In this document: one piece after another, positions 37,739-49,531 of the stretch
Position numbering within the stretch: the stretch's first letter is position 1
Layout: each line of letters opens with the position of its first letter
Assembly (NCBI RefSeq): GCF_020379485.1
Contig: NC_063446.1
Coordinates: 15,994,471-16,058,470, forward strand
Direction: 5' to 3'
DNA: 64,000 nucleotides
Origin: Brassica napus
Taxonomy: Eukaryota; Streptophyta; Magnoliopsida; Brassicales; Brassicaceae
Notes under the pieces: model-generated
Database searches by the model: none
Told to the model about the DNA's origin: nothing
The model's input: only the letters and a program-made list of their open reading frames with translations
Position numbers and translations under genes: made by a program

Positions 37739-38173
37739 GTCACCGATCTCCAACTCTTCCATGATCTTGATATCCGCAAATCGAGTTGGAGGCCACAACA
37801 CACCATTCTTCAAATGCCCATATGGCTCATCTTCAGTTGGTGTCTTGGTTCTATCCCTCTCAGTGTCAACCTTCTTCCCCTTAGATACTTTGGCTTTCTT
37901 GTGCGGAACTTGGTCGTCTTCATTGATGTCTGCATGCTCCTCCTCTTGAGGAAGAGCTATTCCCTTGTCCTTTAGCTCCTTGGACCTCTTTGGAGGGGCT
38001 GATCTTCTACCACCAGCATCCACACTCTCCACAGTGGCTACTTGCTTGCCTTCTCTCTTTTTTGCTGCTAAGACTTGCTGCTTAGAGGTTCCTCCCGTTG
38101 TAGAGACGGAGGTTAAAGGCTTCCCATGTCTAGCAGTCTCTTGCTTTGCAGACTCTTGTTTCTCAGCTTCCAT
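37739..38173 (-). pseudogene. Athila env-like ORF, cut by the Tat-like insertion
   Basis: On the minus strand an open frame starts MEAEKQESAKQETARHG, is Lys/Glu-rich with nuclear-localisation-like clusters (PPKRSKELKDKG, KKAKVSKGKK) and reaches LWPPTRFADIKIMEELEIGD. It then runs into LTR sequence at 37738. The PPTRFAD block occurs in the second ('ORF1/env-like') protein of Athila elements, downstream of pol. The rest of the ORF is absent from the window. Confidence 0.6.
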
Positions 38174-39257
38174 TTTTTGTTGGTCCTTTCTCCCTATTTG
38201 TACCTGAAAATTTCAAACCTTGGAAAAGGATAAGCAAATTGAAGAAAATGCAAATGTGAATTCAATTCATGATCATTAAGCCTTAGCAAAGCTATCACAT
38301 TGCAAACAAGAGATGATCATAAGCAAAGAATAAGGCTTTTAAACATCAAGTGAGTTCTTTAATTAGTAAGTTCTCTAATTAAGTTCTCATATACCCTAAC
38401 TAACCAAAACAAACCAAAATCATATGGGAATATAGCAATTTCGAAAAATCCCCAAATCTCATGAACCCTAATCTATCAAAGTTCAAATTCAACTCAATTT
38501 CATCATAGAATCAACAACCCAACATGATATATAAGATTTTCCTAGTCAATTTCACAAGTATCAATCAAGAGAAGGATCAAATTTCAAGTTCAAATTTCTA
38601 GGGTTCATGAGACCTACGAAATTGAACTTTAGGATACAATACCTTGTTTTGGATGAAAGGAAATGTAGATGTGAAACAAGAAAATAGACTACAGGGACGA
38701 AAGCTTTGATTTAGGAAGAAGAATGGATTGATTTGGCGAAGAATTGAGTGAGATATGGGTGATTTGGTGAGGGAGGTTTTGATGTTTTGTGAAAGGGAGA
38801 TGAGGGAAACGGGGGAGAGAGACGCGGGGTAGGGTAGTTTTAGGGGTGAAACGGGTCGGGTTTAGGGTTAGAAATCATACCTGAGCGGGTTAGACCCGTC
38901 GACGCGGGTAGAGGAGATGTTCGGAACCCGCGTCGTCGTCCCCGCGTGGAAGCGTCTCCGGATTGGTGTGTTCGTGCGAGCGGGTAGAGGAACCCTCGTG
39001 ACTCCAAACCGCGTCATCCCATCGACGAAGCGACGCGGGTAGAGCAAACCGCATGGGCTAACCCGCGTCAGAACGTTGTCTCCGACCAAATATACGAGCA
39101 GGTGAAGGAACCCGCGCCACCTATCCCGCGTTTTTTTTTTCTTTTTTTTTTTGAATTTGAATTTGAACTTTTAGTGAAGTATGTACAAGGATAGACATGA
39201 GACTTCCTCCCAAGTGAGCTTGTTTAAAGTCTCTAGCTTGACTTTGCTTTCCTTTGG
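38174..39257. other. Athila non-coding region between pol and the env-like ORF
   Basis: AT-rich at 38200-38680, then a GC-rich segment (38860-39130) with many ACCCGCG / CGCGGGT motifs similar to those in the Athila LTR. No open frame of note. Confidence 0.55.
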
Positions 39258-42200
39258 CTAGGCGGTATCGGGGTCGGAGAGTGAAACCGAGATTCCTTTC
39301 TCCTCCATCGTGGTTCCCATGTAGAGCTTAACTCTTTGTCCATTGACTGTGAAGTCTCCACCATTCCTGTCTCATAACACAATTGCCCCATATGGCCTAG
39401 CTTCCTTGATCTTGAAAGGACCGGACCATCTTGACTTGAGCTTCCCGGGAAACAACTTCAGTCTAGAGTTGTAGAGAAGCACTTGATCTCCAGCACTGAA
39501 TTCTCTTTTCAAGATCTTCTTGTCATGAAAAGCTTTGGTTTCCTCCTTGTAAATTCTTGAGTTCTCAAAAGCATCCAATCTAATCTCATCAAGCTCATTG
39601 AGTTGGAGAATTCTCTTCTCCTTGGCATTCTTGATGTCAAAGTTCAACAACTTAACAGTCCACAATGCTTTGTACTCAAGTTCAACTGGTAGATGACAAG
39701 CTTTTCCATACACAAGGTTGAAAGGTGTGGTTCCTAAAGGAGTCTTGTAAGCAGTCCTATAAGCCCAAAGTGCATCATCTAGTTTGATGGATCAATCTTT
39801 CCTTGTAGTCCCCACTGTTTTTTCCAAAATAGACTTGATTTCTCTATTGGAGATCTCAACTTGACCACTTGTCTGAGGATGGTAGGGAGTTGCAACCTTA
39901 TGCTTCACACCATTCTTCTTGAGAAGGCTTTCAAATAGCTTGTTGATGAAGTGAGAACCTCCATCACTGATGACAACTCTTGGAACTCCAAACCTTGGAA
40001 AGATGGTGCTTTTGAACATCTTGATCACCACTCTAGAATCATTGGTAAGACTTACTACAGCTTCCACCCACTTGGAGACATAGTAAACAGCTACAAGGAT
40101 GTACTTGTTGCCAAAAGATGATGGGAATGGTCCCATGAAATCAATACCCCACACATCGAACACCTCCACTTCTAGAATTGGGTTTTGAGGCATCTCATCC
40201 CTTTTGGTGATGTTCCCTCTCCTTTGGCATGAATCACACCTAGAGACAAAGTCTTGAGTGTCTTTGAACATATGAGGCCACCAAAACCCGGCTTGTAAAA
40301 CCTTCGAGACAGTCTTGAAAGTAGCGAAATGACCTCCATAGGATGATCCATGACAGTGTGTGAGGATCCCTTCAACTGCTTCTTCAGATACTACTCTTCT
40401 ATAGAGTTGATCTCTACAAAGGATGTAGAGGTAAGGCTCATCCCAACAGTATCTCTTCACCTCTTTATAGAACTTCTTATTGGCATAACCTTCAAGACCC
40501 ATTGTCTCTCTTCCACAAGCTAAGTAGTTCACCAAATCAGCATACCAAGGACCTTTCTCTTCAGTTGCCTTCACATCTTCAAGCTTCTTTCCAGTTTCAC
40601 AAGCTGCTACCACTTCTCCAATTGTCATGATCTGTTCTTCTAGAAGCCCTTCATCAATAGAGATCCCACTCTCAATCTTCAGTCTAGACAAGTGATCAGC
40701 TACACCATTCTCAACTCCTGGCTTGTCTCTGATCTCAAGGTCAAACTCTTGTAGCAGCAAGATCCACCTCAACAGCTTTGGCTTAGCATCCTTCTTGGCC
40801 ATGAGGTGTCTCAATGCAGCATGATCAGTGTAGACTATGACCTTTGACCCAACCAAATAGCTTCTGAACTTCTCAAAGGCATAGACAATGGCTAGCAGCT
40901 CCTTCTCAGTTGTAGCATACTTCATTTGGGCTTCATCAAGGGTTTTACTCTCATAGTAGATCACATGAGTCTTCTTGTCTTTCTTTTGCCCAAGAACAGC
41001 TCCCACAGCATAGTCACTAGCATCACACATAATCTCAAAGGGGAGATCCCAATCTGGTGGCTGCACAATGGGGGCACTAACCAGCTTGTCCTTCAACTTC
41101 TTGAATGCCTCTAGACATTCCCAATCAAAGTTGAATGCAGCCTCCTTGCATAGAAGCTTAATCATTGACATTGCTATCATTGAGAAGTCTTGGATGAATC
41201 TTCTATAGAATCCATCATGACCAAGGAAGCTTCTAATGTCTTTAACCGTCTTTGGTGGAGCTAACCCAACCATCACTTCAATCTTGGCCTTGTCTACCTC
41301 AATCCCCCTCTCTGAAATCTTGTGTCCAAGCACAATCCCTTCCTTAACCATGAAGTGACACTTCTCCCAGTTCAGCACAAGGCTGGTCTCTTCACATCTC
41401 TTGAGGACCCTGCTAAGATTTGACAAACAAGCAAAAAATGAAGATCCGTAGACAGAGAATTCATCCATAAATACCTCCACAACATACTCTATAAGATCAG
41501 AGAAAATAGACATCATGCATCTTTGGAAAGTGGCTGGAGCATTACATAGCCCAAATGGCATCCTTCGATAAGCAAAGGTAGCATAGGGGCATGTGAAAAT
41601 CGTTTTCTCTTGATCATTTGGATGTATGGAGATTTGGAAGAACCATGAATACCCATCAAGAAAGCAATAATATGGATGATTTGTAAGTCTCTCTAGCATT
41701 TGATCAATGAATGGCAATGGAAAATGATCCTTTCTAGATGCTGAGTTAAGTTTTCGATAATCTATGCACATCCTATGTCTTGTTATTGTTCTTGTTGGTA
41801 TTAGTTCATCCTTATCATTTTTAACCACAGTTATTCCTCCATTCTTTGGGACAACATGCACAGGAGACACCCATTTGCTATCCGAAATAGGATAAATTAC
41901 TCCTGCATCTAGGACTTTTAGAATCTTTTTCTTAACAACATCTTTCAAGTTGGGGTTTAACCTTCTTTGATGTTCTATAGAAGTCATAGATTCATCCTCT
42001 AGATGTATCCTATGCATGCATAAAGAAGGTGATAACCCTTTAATATCATCTAGTGAGTAGCCTATTGCCTTTCTATACTTTTTTAAGTTCATTCAAAAGT
42101 TTAGACAATTCATCTTCACTAAGCTCACTACTCACTATGACAGGGTAAGTCTCATTAGGGCCAAGGAAAGCATAACTTACACCATGGGGAAGAGGTTTAA

Positions 42201-42489
42201 GCTCCACTTTTGGTGCCTTGAGTTCACTCCAATCATCCTCTTGGAGGTTCTCTTTTTGAGTAGATGAGGCAGCATGGTGTGTCTCATATTAAAGCTCCTC
42301 ATTCTGTTCTTCACCACTAATCCCCTTGTGAGAATCCAGCATCTTCACATAGGCATCACTTTCCTTGTTCTCAATCACTTGGACTTCTCTCTCAATTGTT
42401 AAGGCATGTTGTAGAGAATCTTCAAGTGCCAACTCCTCTAGAAGCTCATCAGCTAGAGCATCCATTTCATCAATGTAGAAAACTTGGTT
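39258..42489 (-). pseudogene. Athila-like pol: reverse transcriptase, RNase H, integrase
   Basis: Domains in minus-strand order: RT ([31 protein letters not shown]), RNase H ([28 protein letters not shown]), then integrase with an HHCC-type zinc segment (GGHFATFKT..., CDSCQRR) and DDE motifs ([19 protein letters not shown] in [10 protein letters not shown]). The RT active site reads FMDEFSVYG where FMDD is expected. Stops or shifts are visible as TAG after RPTI (42490) and TAA near 42290. There is an extra A in the A-run near 42090, TGA for Trp in the TRKDW block (39793), and TGA near 39370 before the C-terminal segment ending at 39258. Element class is clear; activity is excluded by the breaks. 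Confidence 0.9.
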
Positions 42490-43632
42490 CTAGATGGTTG
42501 GCCTCTTCATTACTTCATTGATGTCAAAGTGGAAGATGTTTCCTTTTCCAAGATGAAGATCAATCTTTCCTTCTCTGACATTCACAACAGCTCTTGCTGT
42601 AGCTAAGAATGGTCTTCCAAGGATCAAAGGGTCTTTGGCTTCCTCACCCATCTCCAACACAACAAAATCAGTAGGGACCTCAAAGTTACCAACCATCACG
42701 GGAAAGTCTTCTAGGATACCGACAGGGATCTTCACTGATCTATTAGTCAACACGAAAGAGAGTCTATACTTCTTGTATTGATTGAATCCAAGCTTCTTTG
42801 CAATAGACAAAGGCATCAAGTTGACACTAGCCCCAAGATCACTTAGACACCGCTCAAACACCATAGGTCCTAGAGCACAAGGTAAGGTGAAACACCCTGG
42901 ATCCTCTAGCTTCCTTGGAACATCTAATCTTAGGATAATAGCGCTGCACTCGTGAGAAAGGATCATCATGCCATCGATCTCTTTCTTTTTTGCAGCCACA
43001 ACATCTTTCAAGAACTTGTTGTATTGAGGGACCAACATAAAAGCATCAATGATGGGCATTGTGACCTGAACTTCACTCATTTGTTTCTCAAAGAGGGCCT
43101 TGTACTTCTCCAATAGCTGTCTCTTGAATTTTCCAGGGAATGGTAGTTGTGGCTCATAGGGAGGAGGAACGAAAGAGGATTCCTTTGTTGGAGTAGCAGT
43201 TTCACCATGTTTCACTGTCCTCTTCTCTTCTCCAACTTTTCCTTTACCCTTAGCTTCCACAATCTTTTCTAGAATCTCTTCATCAACCTTCTCATCTACA
43301 ATCACTACTTCATCATCAATGTTGATAGCCACCTCCCCACCTTGTTTTTCACCATCCTTGGTGAGAACTCTTGGAGGCAACTCTCTACCACTCCTTAGGG
43401 TGATTGCCTGCATTGCTTCTTTGGGGTTTTGGTCTGGCTTTCCAGGTAATGATCCATGTTGGCAATTAGGCTGAGAGTTCATTGAAGCAAACTGATTCTC
43501 CAAATGTCGGATCTTGTTGTTGAGCTCATTGTAACTTCCATCAATCTTGGAGTGAATATTCTTGAACTCATAACCCATTGTCTTCTCATTCTTGGCCTGA
43601 AAATCCAAAAGTTTCTTGAACATTGCATACAC
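42490..43632 (-). pseudogene. Athila-like gag C-terminus and protease
   Basis: 380 open codons join the end of Gag with an aspartic-protease-like segment. GSLPGKPDQNPKEAMQAITL is an Athila hallmark. LSDLGASVNLMPLSIAKKLG contains the active-site region (DLGAS where DTG/DLG is usual), followed by LILGRPFLATARAVVNV. The frame ends at RPTI with TAG. A frame change near 43600 separates it from upstream Gag. Confidence 0.8.
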
Positions 43633-44964
43633 ACTTGTACTGAAGCTGGAGCTTGTGAAGAACTTCCTTGAGCTTGAGTAGACTGATTGTTGTTATTGTT
43701 GAAACCAGGAGGGGTGTTTTGCCTAGGCTGATAGCTCCCTTGCTGGGTGTTTTGCTTCTGCTGGTATCCTCCTTTCTGGTTGTTAGAGTAGGACCTTTGC
43801 TGGTACTTGTTGTACTGAAAGTTAGGCTCCTTCCTGTACCAAGAACCATTGTTGTTGATGAAGCACAACTCTTCTTAGCCTTCCAAACCATCAACCTCCT
43901 TGATCTTCGGGGAAACCTCTTCAATAGGACCACCCACAAAGTTCATCTGCTCTTGCTTAGCTTGGTTGGAAAGAAGCAAGTCCATCTTCTCTTGCAAGGA
44001 CTTGATCTCTTTTTTTGTCTGCTGATCATCACTTCTGTTGACTCTATCATGCTCCTCGCTGTAGACTGAGTCACTCTTAGCCATGTTCTCTACCAGTTCC
44101 TTTGCCTCTTCCTCGGTTCTCCCCAAGAAGAAACCATTGCTGACAGTATCAAGCCTGTTCCTGCATTGTGGTAGAGCTCCCCTATAGAAGGTGCTAAGCA
44201 AGCTCTCCTTGCTGAAACCATGATGAGGGCATTGAGACCAATAGCCCTTGAACCTTTCCCATGCTTCACTGAAGCTCTCTAGACCTTTCTGTTGAAACCC
44301 GGAGATTTCGTTCCTGATCTTAGCTGTCCTTGAGGTAGAGAAGAACTTGTCTAGAAAAGCTCTCTTGCACTCTTTCCAAGTAGTGACAGTGTCACTTGGA
44401 AGAGTCTTCTCCCAATGATGTGCCTTATCCCCCAAAGAGAAAGGGAACAGCTTCAACTTGAAAGCATCTTCAGAAACAGCATTTGTCTTTGACAAGCCAC
44501 AATACTTGTCAAACTTGTACAAGTGATCAAAAGGGTCTTCAGCAGCAAGACTTGTCAAACTTGTACAAGTGATCAAAAGGGTCTTCAGCAGCAAGACCAT
44601 GATACTTGTTGTTCTCTATGGTGTTGAGCAGCCCTGACTTGATCTCAAAGTTGTTGTTCTCCACTGGTGGTGCTCTGATTCCCAACCTATGACCATTAAT
44701 GTGAGGTTGATCATAGGCTCCAATGGCACGAGCTTGGCGCGGTGGATGTTGTGGCTGGCGCAGTGGTCTATAAGGATCAGCTCTTGGATCAATGCCTCCT
44801 TGGGCATCACCATCTTGAGGCAGATTCTCCATATCAAACCCCAACCTTTGCAAGTGAGCATGTTGCTCTACTTCTCTTCTTTGTCTTGCTATCTCCATCT
44901 CAAGTGCTCTAATGTCTTCAACTCCTTGAACTAGGTTTGTTGTACCTCTGCTCCTTGTGTTCAT
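43633..44964 (-). pseudogene. Athila-like gag N-terminus, split by a 46-bp duplication
   Basis: The start is taken at ATG 44964 (MNTRSRGTTNLVQGVEDIRA). The gag core follows: FPFSLGDKAHHWEKTLPSDT, FFSTSRTAKIRNEI, ESFSEAWERFKGYW. A perfect 46-bp tandem duplication (44505-44550, 44551-44596) changes the frame. One frame runs into a stop after YKFDKSCC, and the core resumes in another frame. Further stops occur near 43875 and 43600. Confidence 0.8.
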
Positions 44965-45078
44965 ACACCTGAAATGCAAAGGGAGAACAAGAAAGAGAAG
45001 CAATAAAACAATTAAACAAAAATTGACTTAGTCTCAAGCATATGACTAAATCTCAATGTCACAATCAACTTAAAATTT

Positions 45079-45091
45079 GGCAACGGCGCCA
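45079..45091 (-). other. Primer binding site of the Athila-like element
   Basis: On the minus strand TGGCGCCGTTGCC lies three bases after the LTR edge. Athila elements use a tRNA-Asp-complementary TGGCGCCGTTGCC site, so position and sequence agree. Confidence 0.85.
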
Positions 45092-45094
45092 ATT

Positions 45095-46668
45095 TGATGT
45101 TAGGAGTTTCAAGGCTCCTAATCAAATGTTGTAGAATAAAGGATGTCAAACCAATTCTAAGAGATTCTAAAGCAAAGAAAATAAGATCATGCTTAATCTA
45201 AGTGCTATCAATTGGTGAGATGATTTTGAACTAGAATACTACCTAAATGCAATAAAAGACAAAGCTTTATTTCTTATGAGATGAGAGAACTCATGGGCTA
45301 TGGGGATTGACCTTGTGTGATCAAGTTTCAATCTAAAGATGACAACTTTCAATCAATCTATCTACCTTAGACCCAGACACAATCCTAAACAAACTCTATC
45401 TCTAGATGAATGCTCATTTGCTAAGATAACTCAAACATCAAATCTCTTTGGTTGAATATTATCTAAGCAATCATTAATTTCAAGTCTATTAGCCATTTTA
45501 ACACCTTTACCAACAAATCTCTTTGGTAAAGAATGTTAAAAGCTTAGTAGAGTTGGTTCATGCATTTCATCGAACACCTTTCGGGTATGAAATACCTAGA
45601 GCTCAACTTTAGAGAGGCCAACTCTAAGTTGCATTAAAAGCACTCTACTAGCAAGGAACAAGATGGATCTGTACTAAAACACCTTAGATCTAGCTTAATC
45701 ACCCTTAGTCTCCCTAACCCATGAATCCAAAGATGACTACTCACTACTCTTCATGATGAGCCCAAGAATTAATGATGATTTGTTGCTAATCATGATTAGT
45801 GATCAAGATAATCAAGCAATCACAAGAGAAAATGATCAAGATAAGATCTTTCACCTAAAAGTTCTTTGTGATTAGATAGAAAACAAGATAAGATCCCCTC
45901 TTGGGATTACAAAAGTATTTATATGTCTTTGGTAAACCTAATGGTTTCCATTAAAAAGTCTAAAAAGCCCTTTATAAACATTAAAATTCGACTAAAGATA
46001 AGTTTCGACTCGGGTAGAAATGGACGGGCACAACCCGCGTCAGCCAACCCGCGTCGGATCGTCGTCGAGGCTTCTCCGTCATGCGCGTGGGTAGGCGATC
46101 CCGCGTGGCTCCGTCCCGCGTGACTCTATCGGCTCCTTCTCTTCGTGACGCGGGTTGAGACGATCGGCACCAACCCGCGTCATCCTCCCCGCGTTGAACC
46201 TTCGACGATACTCCTTCTTCGTGCGAGCGGGTGAGTGATCCCGCGTTGCTTCACCCGCGTGACTCCTCGAACAAAATCTTTGGCAACGCGGGTAGGGGAA
46301 GATGGGGATCACCCGCGTCGCTTTCCCCGCGTCGGACCTCGATGATTCTTCTAGCTCGTGCGAGCGGGTAGTCGACCCCGCGTGATCCTTCCCGCGTGGC
46401 TTGTCCGAGTTGGTCTTTCGGTGACGCGGGTCAGTGGACTCGGGGTGCTGCTACCCGCGTGGATCGCCTTATGATTGATCAATCTCCATTCTTCATCTCT
46501 TTTTGGATCACAATGCTTCTAAACACCTCTGATTACTCCATAGGATACTCCATTACCTGATTAAGACATATGAATGTAAAATGGATCCTAAAGATGCTAA
46601 ACTCTTAATCTATATGATCATTATGTACAAAATGGAAGTTTAAAACAATGCAAATATGCAAGATATCA
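45095..46668 (-). mobile_element. 5' LTR of the Athila-like element
   Basis: In element orientation it begins TGATATCTTGCATATTTGCA at 46668 and ends CTCCTAACATCA at 45095. Its length (1574 bp) is normal for Athila. It carries a dense cluster of ACCCGCG/CGCGGGT motifs at 46020-46460. The matching 3' LTR is missing, because the other end of the element was destroyed. Confidence 0.8.
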
Positions 46669-46918
46669 TCAATTCCACTGAAAATCTTCCACATTCACCT
46701 TTTTCTCTTTTTATCTTTGCAATTTATCTTCTTGATCAGTTCTTTTTGTTTCTATTTGCAGTGTGTATTTGATATAATCTATTTTTATGGATATTTTTAT
46801 CTTACTTTATTTTGCTAAACCGAAGAGCAAATACCAAATAATAACAGATTAATGGGATAATCATGGTTTTAAGCTTGTAAATTTGACACACTTTTATTCA
46901 TGCTTATCTCGATGATCA
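46669..46918 (+). repeat. 245-bp direct repeat, copy A
   Basis: This begins exactly at the Athila LTR edge (TCAATTCCACTGAAAATCTT) and runs to TATCTCGATGATC. It matches 48939-49183 with few differences. Confidence 0.9.
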
Positions 46919-48367
46919 GAAACAAAAGATTCGTAAGTCAATATAATTGAGATGACACGGGTCATTATTCGCCCTACGGAGAGAGAAAACTCTCTTTTAT
47001 AGTTATAGTAAACATTTGAAAATCAAAATACCACTTATATAATATAAGAAAAAATAAACAATAAGCAAATATACAATATCAAAAATAGAAAAATTAAATT
47101 AAAAAAAACTGAAAAATATATAATTAATTAAATAAATAATAAGTAAACATAGAATATGAGAAATAAAAATATTACATTAAACATCTATCTTATTATTCCA
47201 TTTTTTTGCTTTTATATCAAATGATAATATTACGTTAGATGTTTAATGTAATATTTATATTTCTTATATTATATATTTACTTATTGTTTAGTATTTCTTG
47301 TATTGCATATTTACTTATTCTAAATCATATAGGATTATTGTTTTAATAAAAATTAATTAATTAATTAATTTAAATGTTTAATATAGTTTAATAAATTTTT
47401 AGATTAACAAATGTTATTAACAGTCTTAAACAATTTCTCATAATATCTTAAATAAAAAATATTTTTTTTTATCATTTTTCCCTTATTATTTAAATATTCT
47501 TTGAATTTTCTGGATGAAATTTGTCTTATTAGTTATGCATTCATTGAATGGTTCATTTATTTTACTTTTTTTAATATTCCTAAGCAATAAAATTAATAAA
47601 AATAATGTTTTAATAAAAATATTTATCTTCTTGTAGAAATATTTTAAGGGATCATGTAACTCATGAAGGCAAAGAATGATCAATCTTTATTCTAGTGTCA
47701 TTTAATTTATCATTTATTTTTACAGTCAAACCATTTGTTATAGTGCTGGTTTAGCTTTGGTTTCTTTAGCTAAGTTTTTTTTTTTGGTTAAAATGTTAAG
47801 ATTTTCTAGCTAACTTTTTGTTGATGGTTTTTTTTCTTCAAATAATAAGATTATTGATTTAAAATCAGTGATTAATGATAACAGATATGTACTTACATAA
47901 AATATTTTTTATAAGAAGTTATTATTTCTATTTAACTTATTACTTCGGAATATGAAAAACTAAAATTGGTAAACTATACAATGAATGCATAACCAATTGA
48001 GCAAAATTTAATGAATTGCAATTTCATCCATAAAATTTAATAAATATCTAAGTAATAAAAGAAAAAAAAATGAGAAAAGAGACAAAAAGTAATATTTTAT
48101 TTAATATATAATGAGATATTCTTTAAGAGTTTTAATTACATTTTAATGTATAGATAATTTACTATAATTTAAAATTTTAAATTCAATTAAATAATAGCTT
48201 TTTATTAAAATAATAGTCTTATTTGATTTAGAACCCCATTTGAGGTATTAGAGTAATAAGGTTTCTCTTGTATATTTGTATATATATATGTTTTATTGTC
48301 TGTCCCTATGAAATATAACCATCAAGTAGCAAAGAAACAAATGATTTATCAGAAGAGTATTACGATA
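46919..48367. other. AT-rich flank of the cysteine-rich peptide gene
   Basis: It includes a 49-nt-arm inverted repeat at 47138-47286 (AATAAGTAAACATAGAATAT... and its complement), probably a MITE, and TATATATATAT at about 48283 as a possible TATA region for the gene. No other gene is seen. Confidence 0.5.
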
Positions 48368-48723
48368 ATGTCATCATCATATTTTGCTATCATGTGCCTC
48401 ATCATGATTGCTCTCGTTCCTCTACATCAATGTATGTACAATGCAATGATGCGTATACAAAATATATTCCATTTTCAATAATTTTATCATTATAGGCATT
48501 GCAACTATGCATATACTATTATATTCTCATTTTTAATTCTAGTGTTTACTATATAGTGGGAAACGCAGATGGTTTAGAATTCCTCAAAAAGTGTGTCCAT
48601 ACCCGTTGGTGTAAAGGAAAACAATGTATTTGCTGTAACAACGCGCCTGAAATATTAAAATGTTATGATACACAAGCAGCATGCATGGCTCATTGCACAA
48701 ACCCAATCATTCGAGTGGCTTAA
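48368..48723 (+). CDS. Small secreted cysteine-rich peptide (ESF1/defensin-like)
   Basis: Proposed exons 48368-48431 and 48557-48723 (donor GTATGT, acceptor ACTATATAG, in phase) give 76 residues. The first exon encodes a hydrophobic signal peptide (MSSSYFAIMCLIMIALVPLH). The second encodes a mature peptide with eight cysteines, spaced KKC-5-C-4-C-1-CC-8-C-6-C-3-C. One intron after the signal peptide and this pattern fit defensin-like genes, and recall the EMBRYO SURROUNDING FACTOR 1 group of Brassicaceae, which act in early seed development. I start at 48368 because the in-frame ATG at 48296 would put a hydrophilic stretch before the signal peptide. Subfamily placement is tentative. Confidence 0.65.
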
Positions 48724-48938
48724 GAAAGTTTAAGAAATAAGAATATAATCATGTGGAATATCTCAATAAAGATAATATATATTATAAAATAAAGATATTA
48801 ATAAACTATTGCTTTATGTATCATTATATATATATATATATATATATATTTATCATCTACTTTATAATATACATATGAATAAGAATAATACAAATTTATG
48901 GAAGATAAAAAAAATTGAATGATTATGCTGTTGTGTTC

Positions 48939-49183
48939 AATTCCACTGAAAATATTCCACATTCACCTTTTCTTTTTTTATCTTTGCAATTTATCTTCTT
49001 GATCAGTTCTTTTTGTTTCTATTTGCAGTGTGTATTTGATATAATCTATTTTTATGGATATTTTATCTTACTTTATTTTGCTAAACCGAAGAGAAAATAC
49101 CAAATAATAACAGATTAATGGGATAATCATGGTTTTAAGCTTGTAAATTTGTCACACTTTTATTCATGCTTATCTCGATGATC
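48939..49183 (+). repeat. 245-bp direct repeat, copy B
   Basis: Matches copy A from TCAATTCCACTGAAAAT to TATCTCGATGATC. On the left it is preceded by GCTGTTGTGT, which copy A lacks because of the LTR insertion. On the right it stops at a CACTA element end. Confidence 0.9.
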
Positions 49184-49382
49184 GTTTTGTCACCAAATAT
49201 CTATGCAAAAAGCGTGTTTTTCAACAGACACGTTTTTTTATATGTGTCTATTTTGTAACTTTTTTGTCACGGTTTTTGTTTCGTGACAATTTCGTGGTTT
49301 TTTTGTCACGATTCTAGTTTTGTGAAAAATAGCCACGAACTATAGTGACCATTTCGTGTCTATATGGATTTTTTCTACTAGT
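49184..49382 (-). mobile_element. CACTA transposon terminus
   Basis: The right edge TTTTTTCTACTAGTG is the reverse complement of a CACTAGTAGAAAAAA terminus. The preceding 150 bp are rich in GTGAC/GTCAC and CGTG subterminal motifs (GTCACGG, CGTGACAA, GTCACGATT), typical of CACTA (EnSpm) ends. The opposite end and transposase are not visible. Confidence 0.7.
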
Positions 49383-49531
49383 GCGAATTCATAAAGTATG
49401 TCTCTCTATTTATAAATGTGGTTCCTATATTCAGTCTCTCTATCAAAAATATTAAGGTTAGTTAATTAATGTAATAGTCCAATGACTTTTTGTAAATAGA
49501 TAAGAAAATGTTTTTGTTTTAATAGTATAGA
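49383..49531 (-). mobile_element. Helitron 5' end (copy B of a tandem pair)
   Basis: On the minus strand TCTATACTATTAAAACAAAAA starts at 49531, a Brassicaceae Helitron 5' terminus. It is preceded not by the usual A but directly by CTAG, the 3' end of another Helitron. The rest of this copy extends left and its 3' end was not found. Confidence 0.65.
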
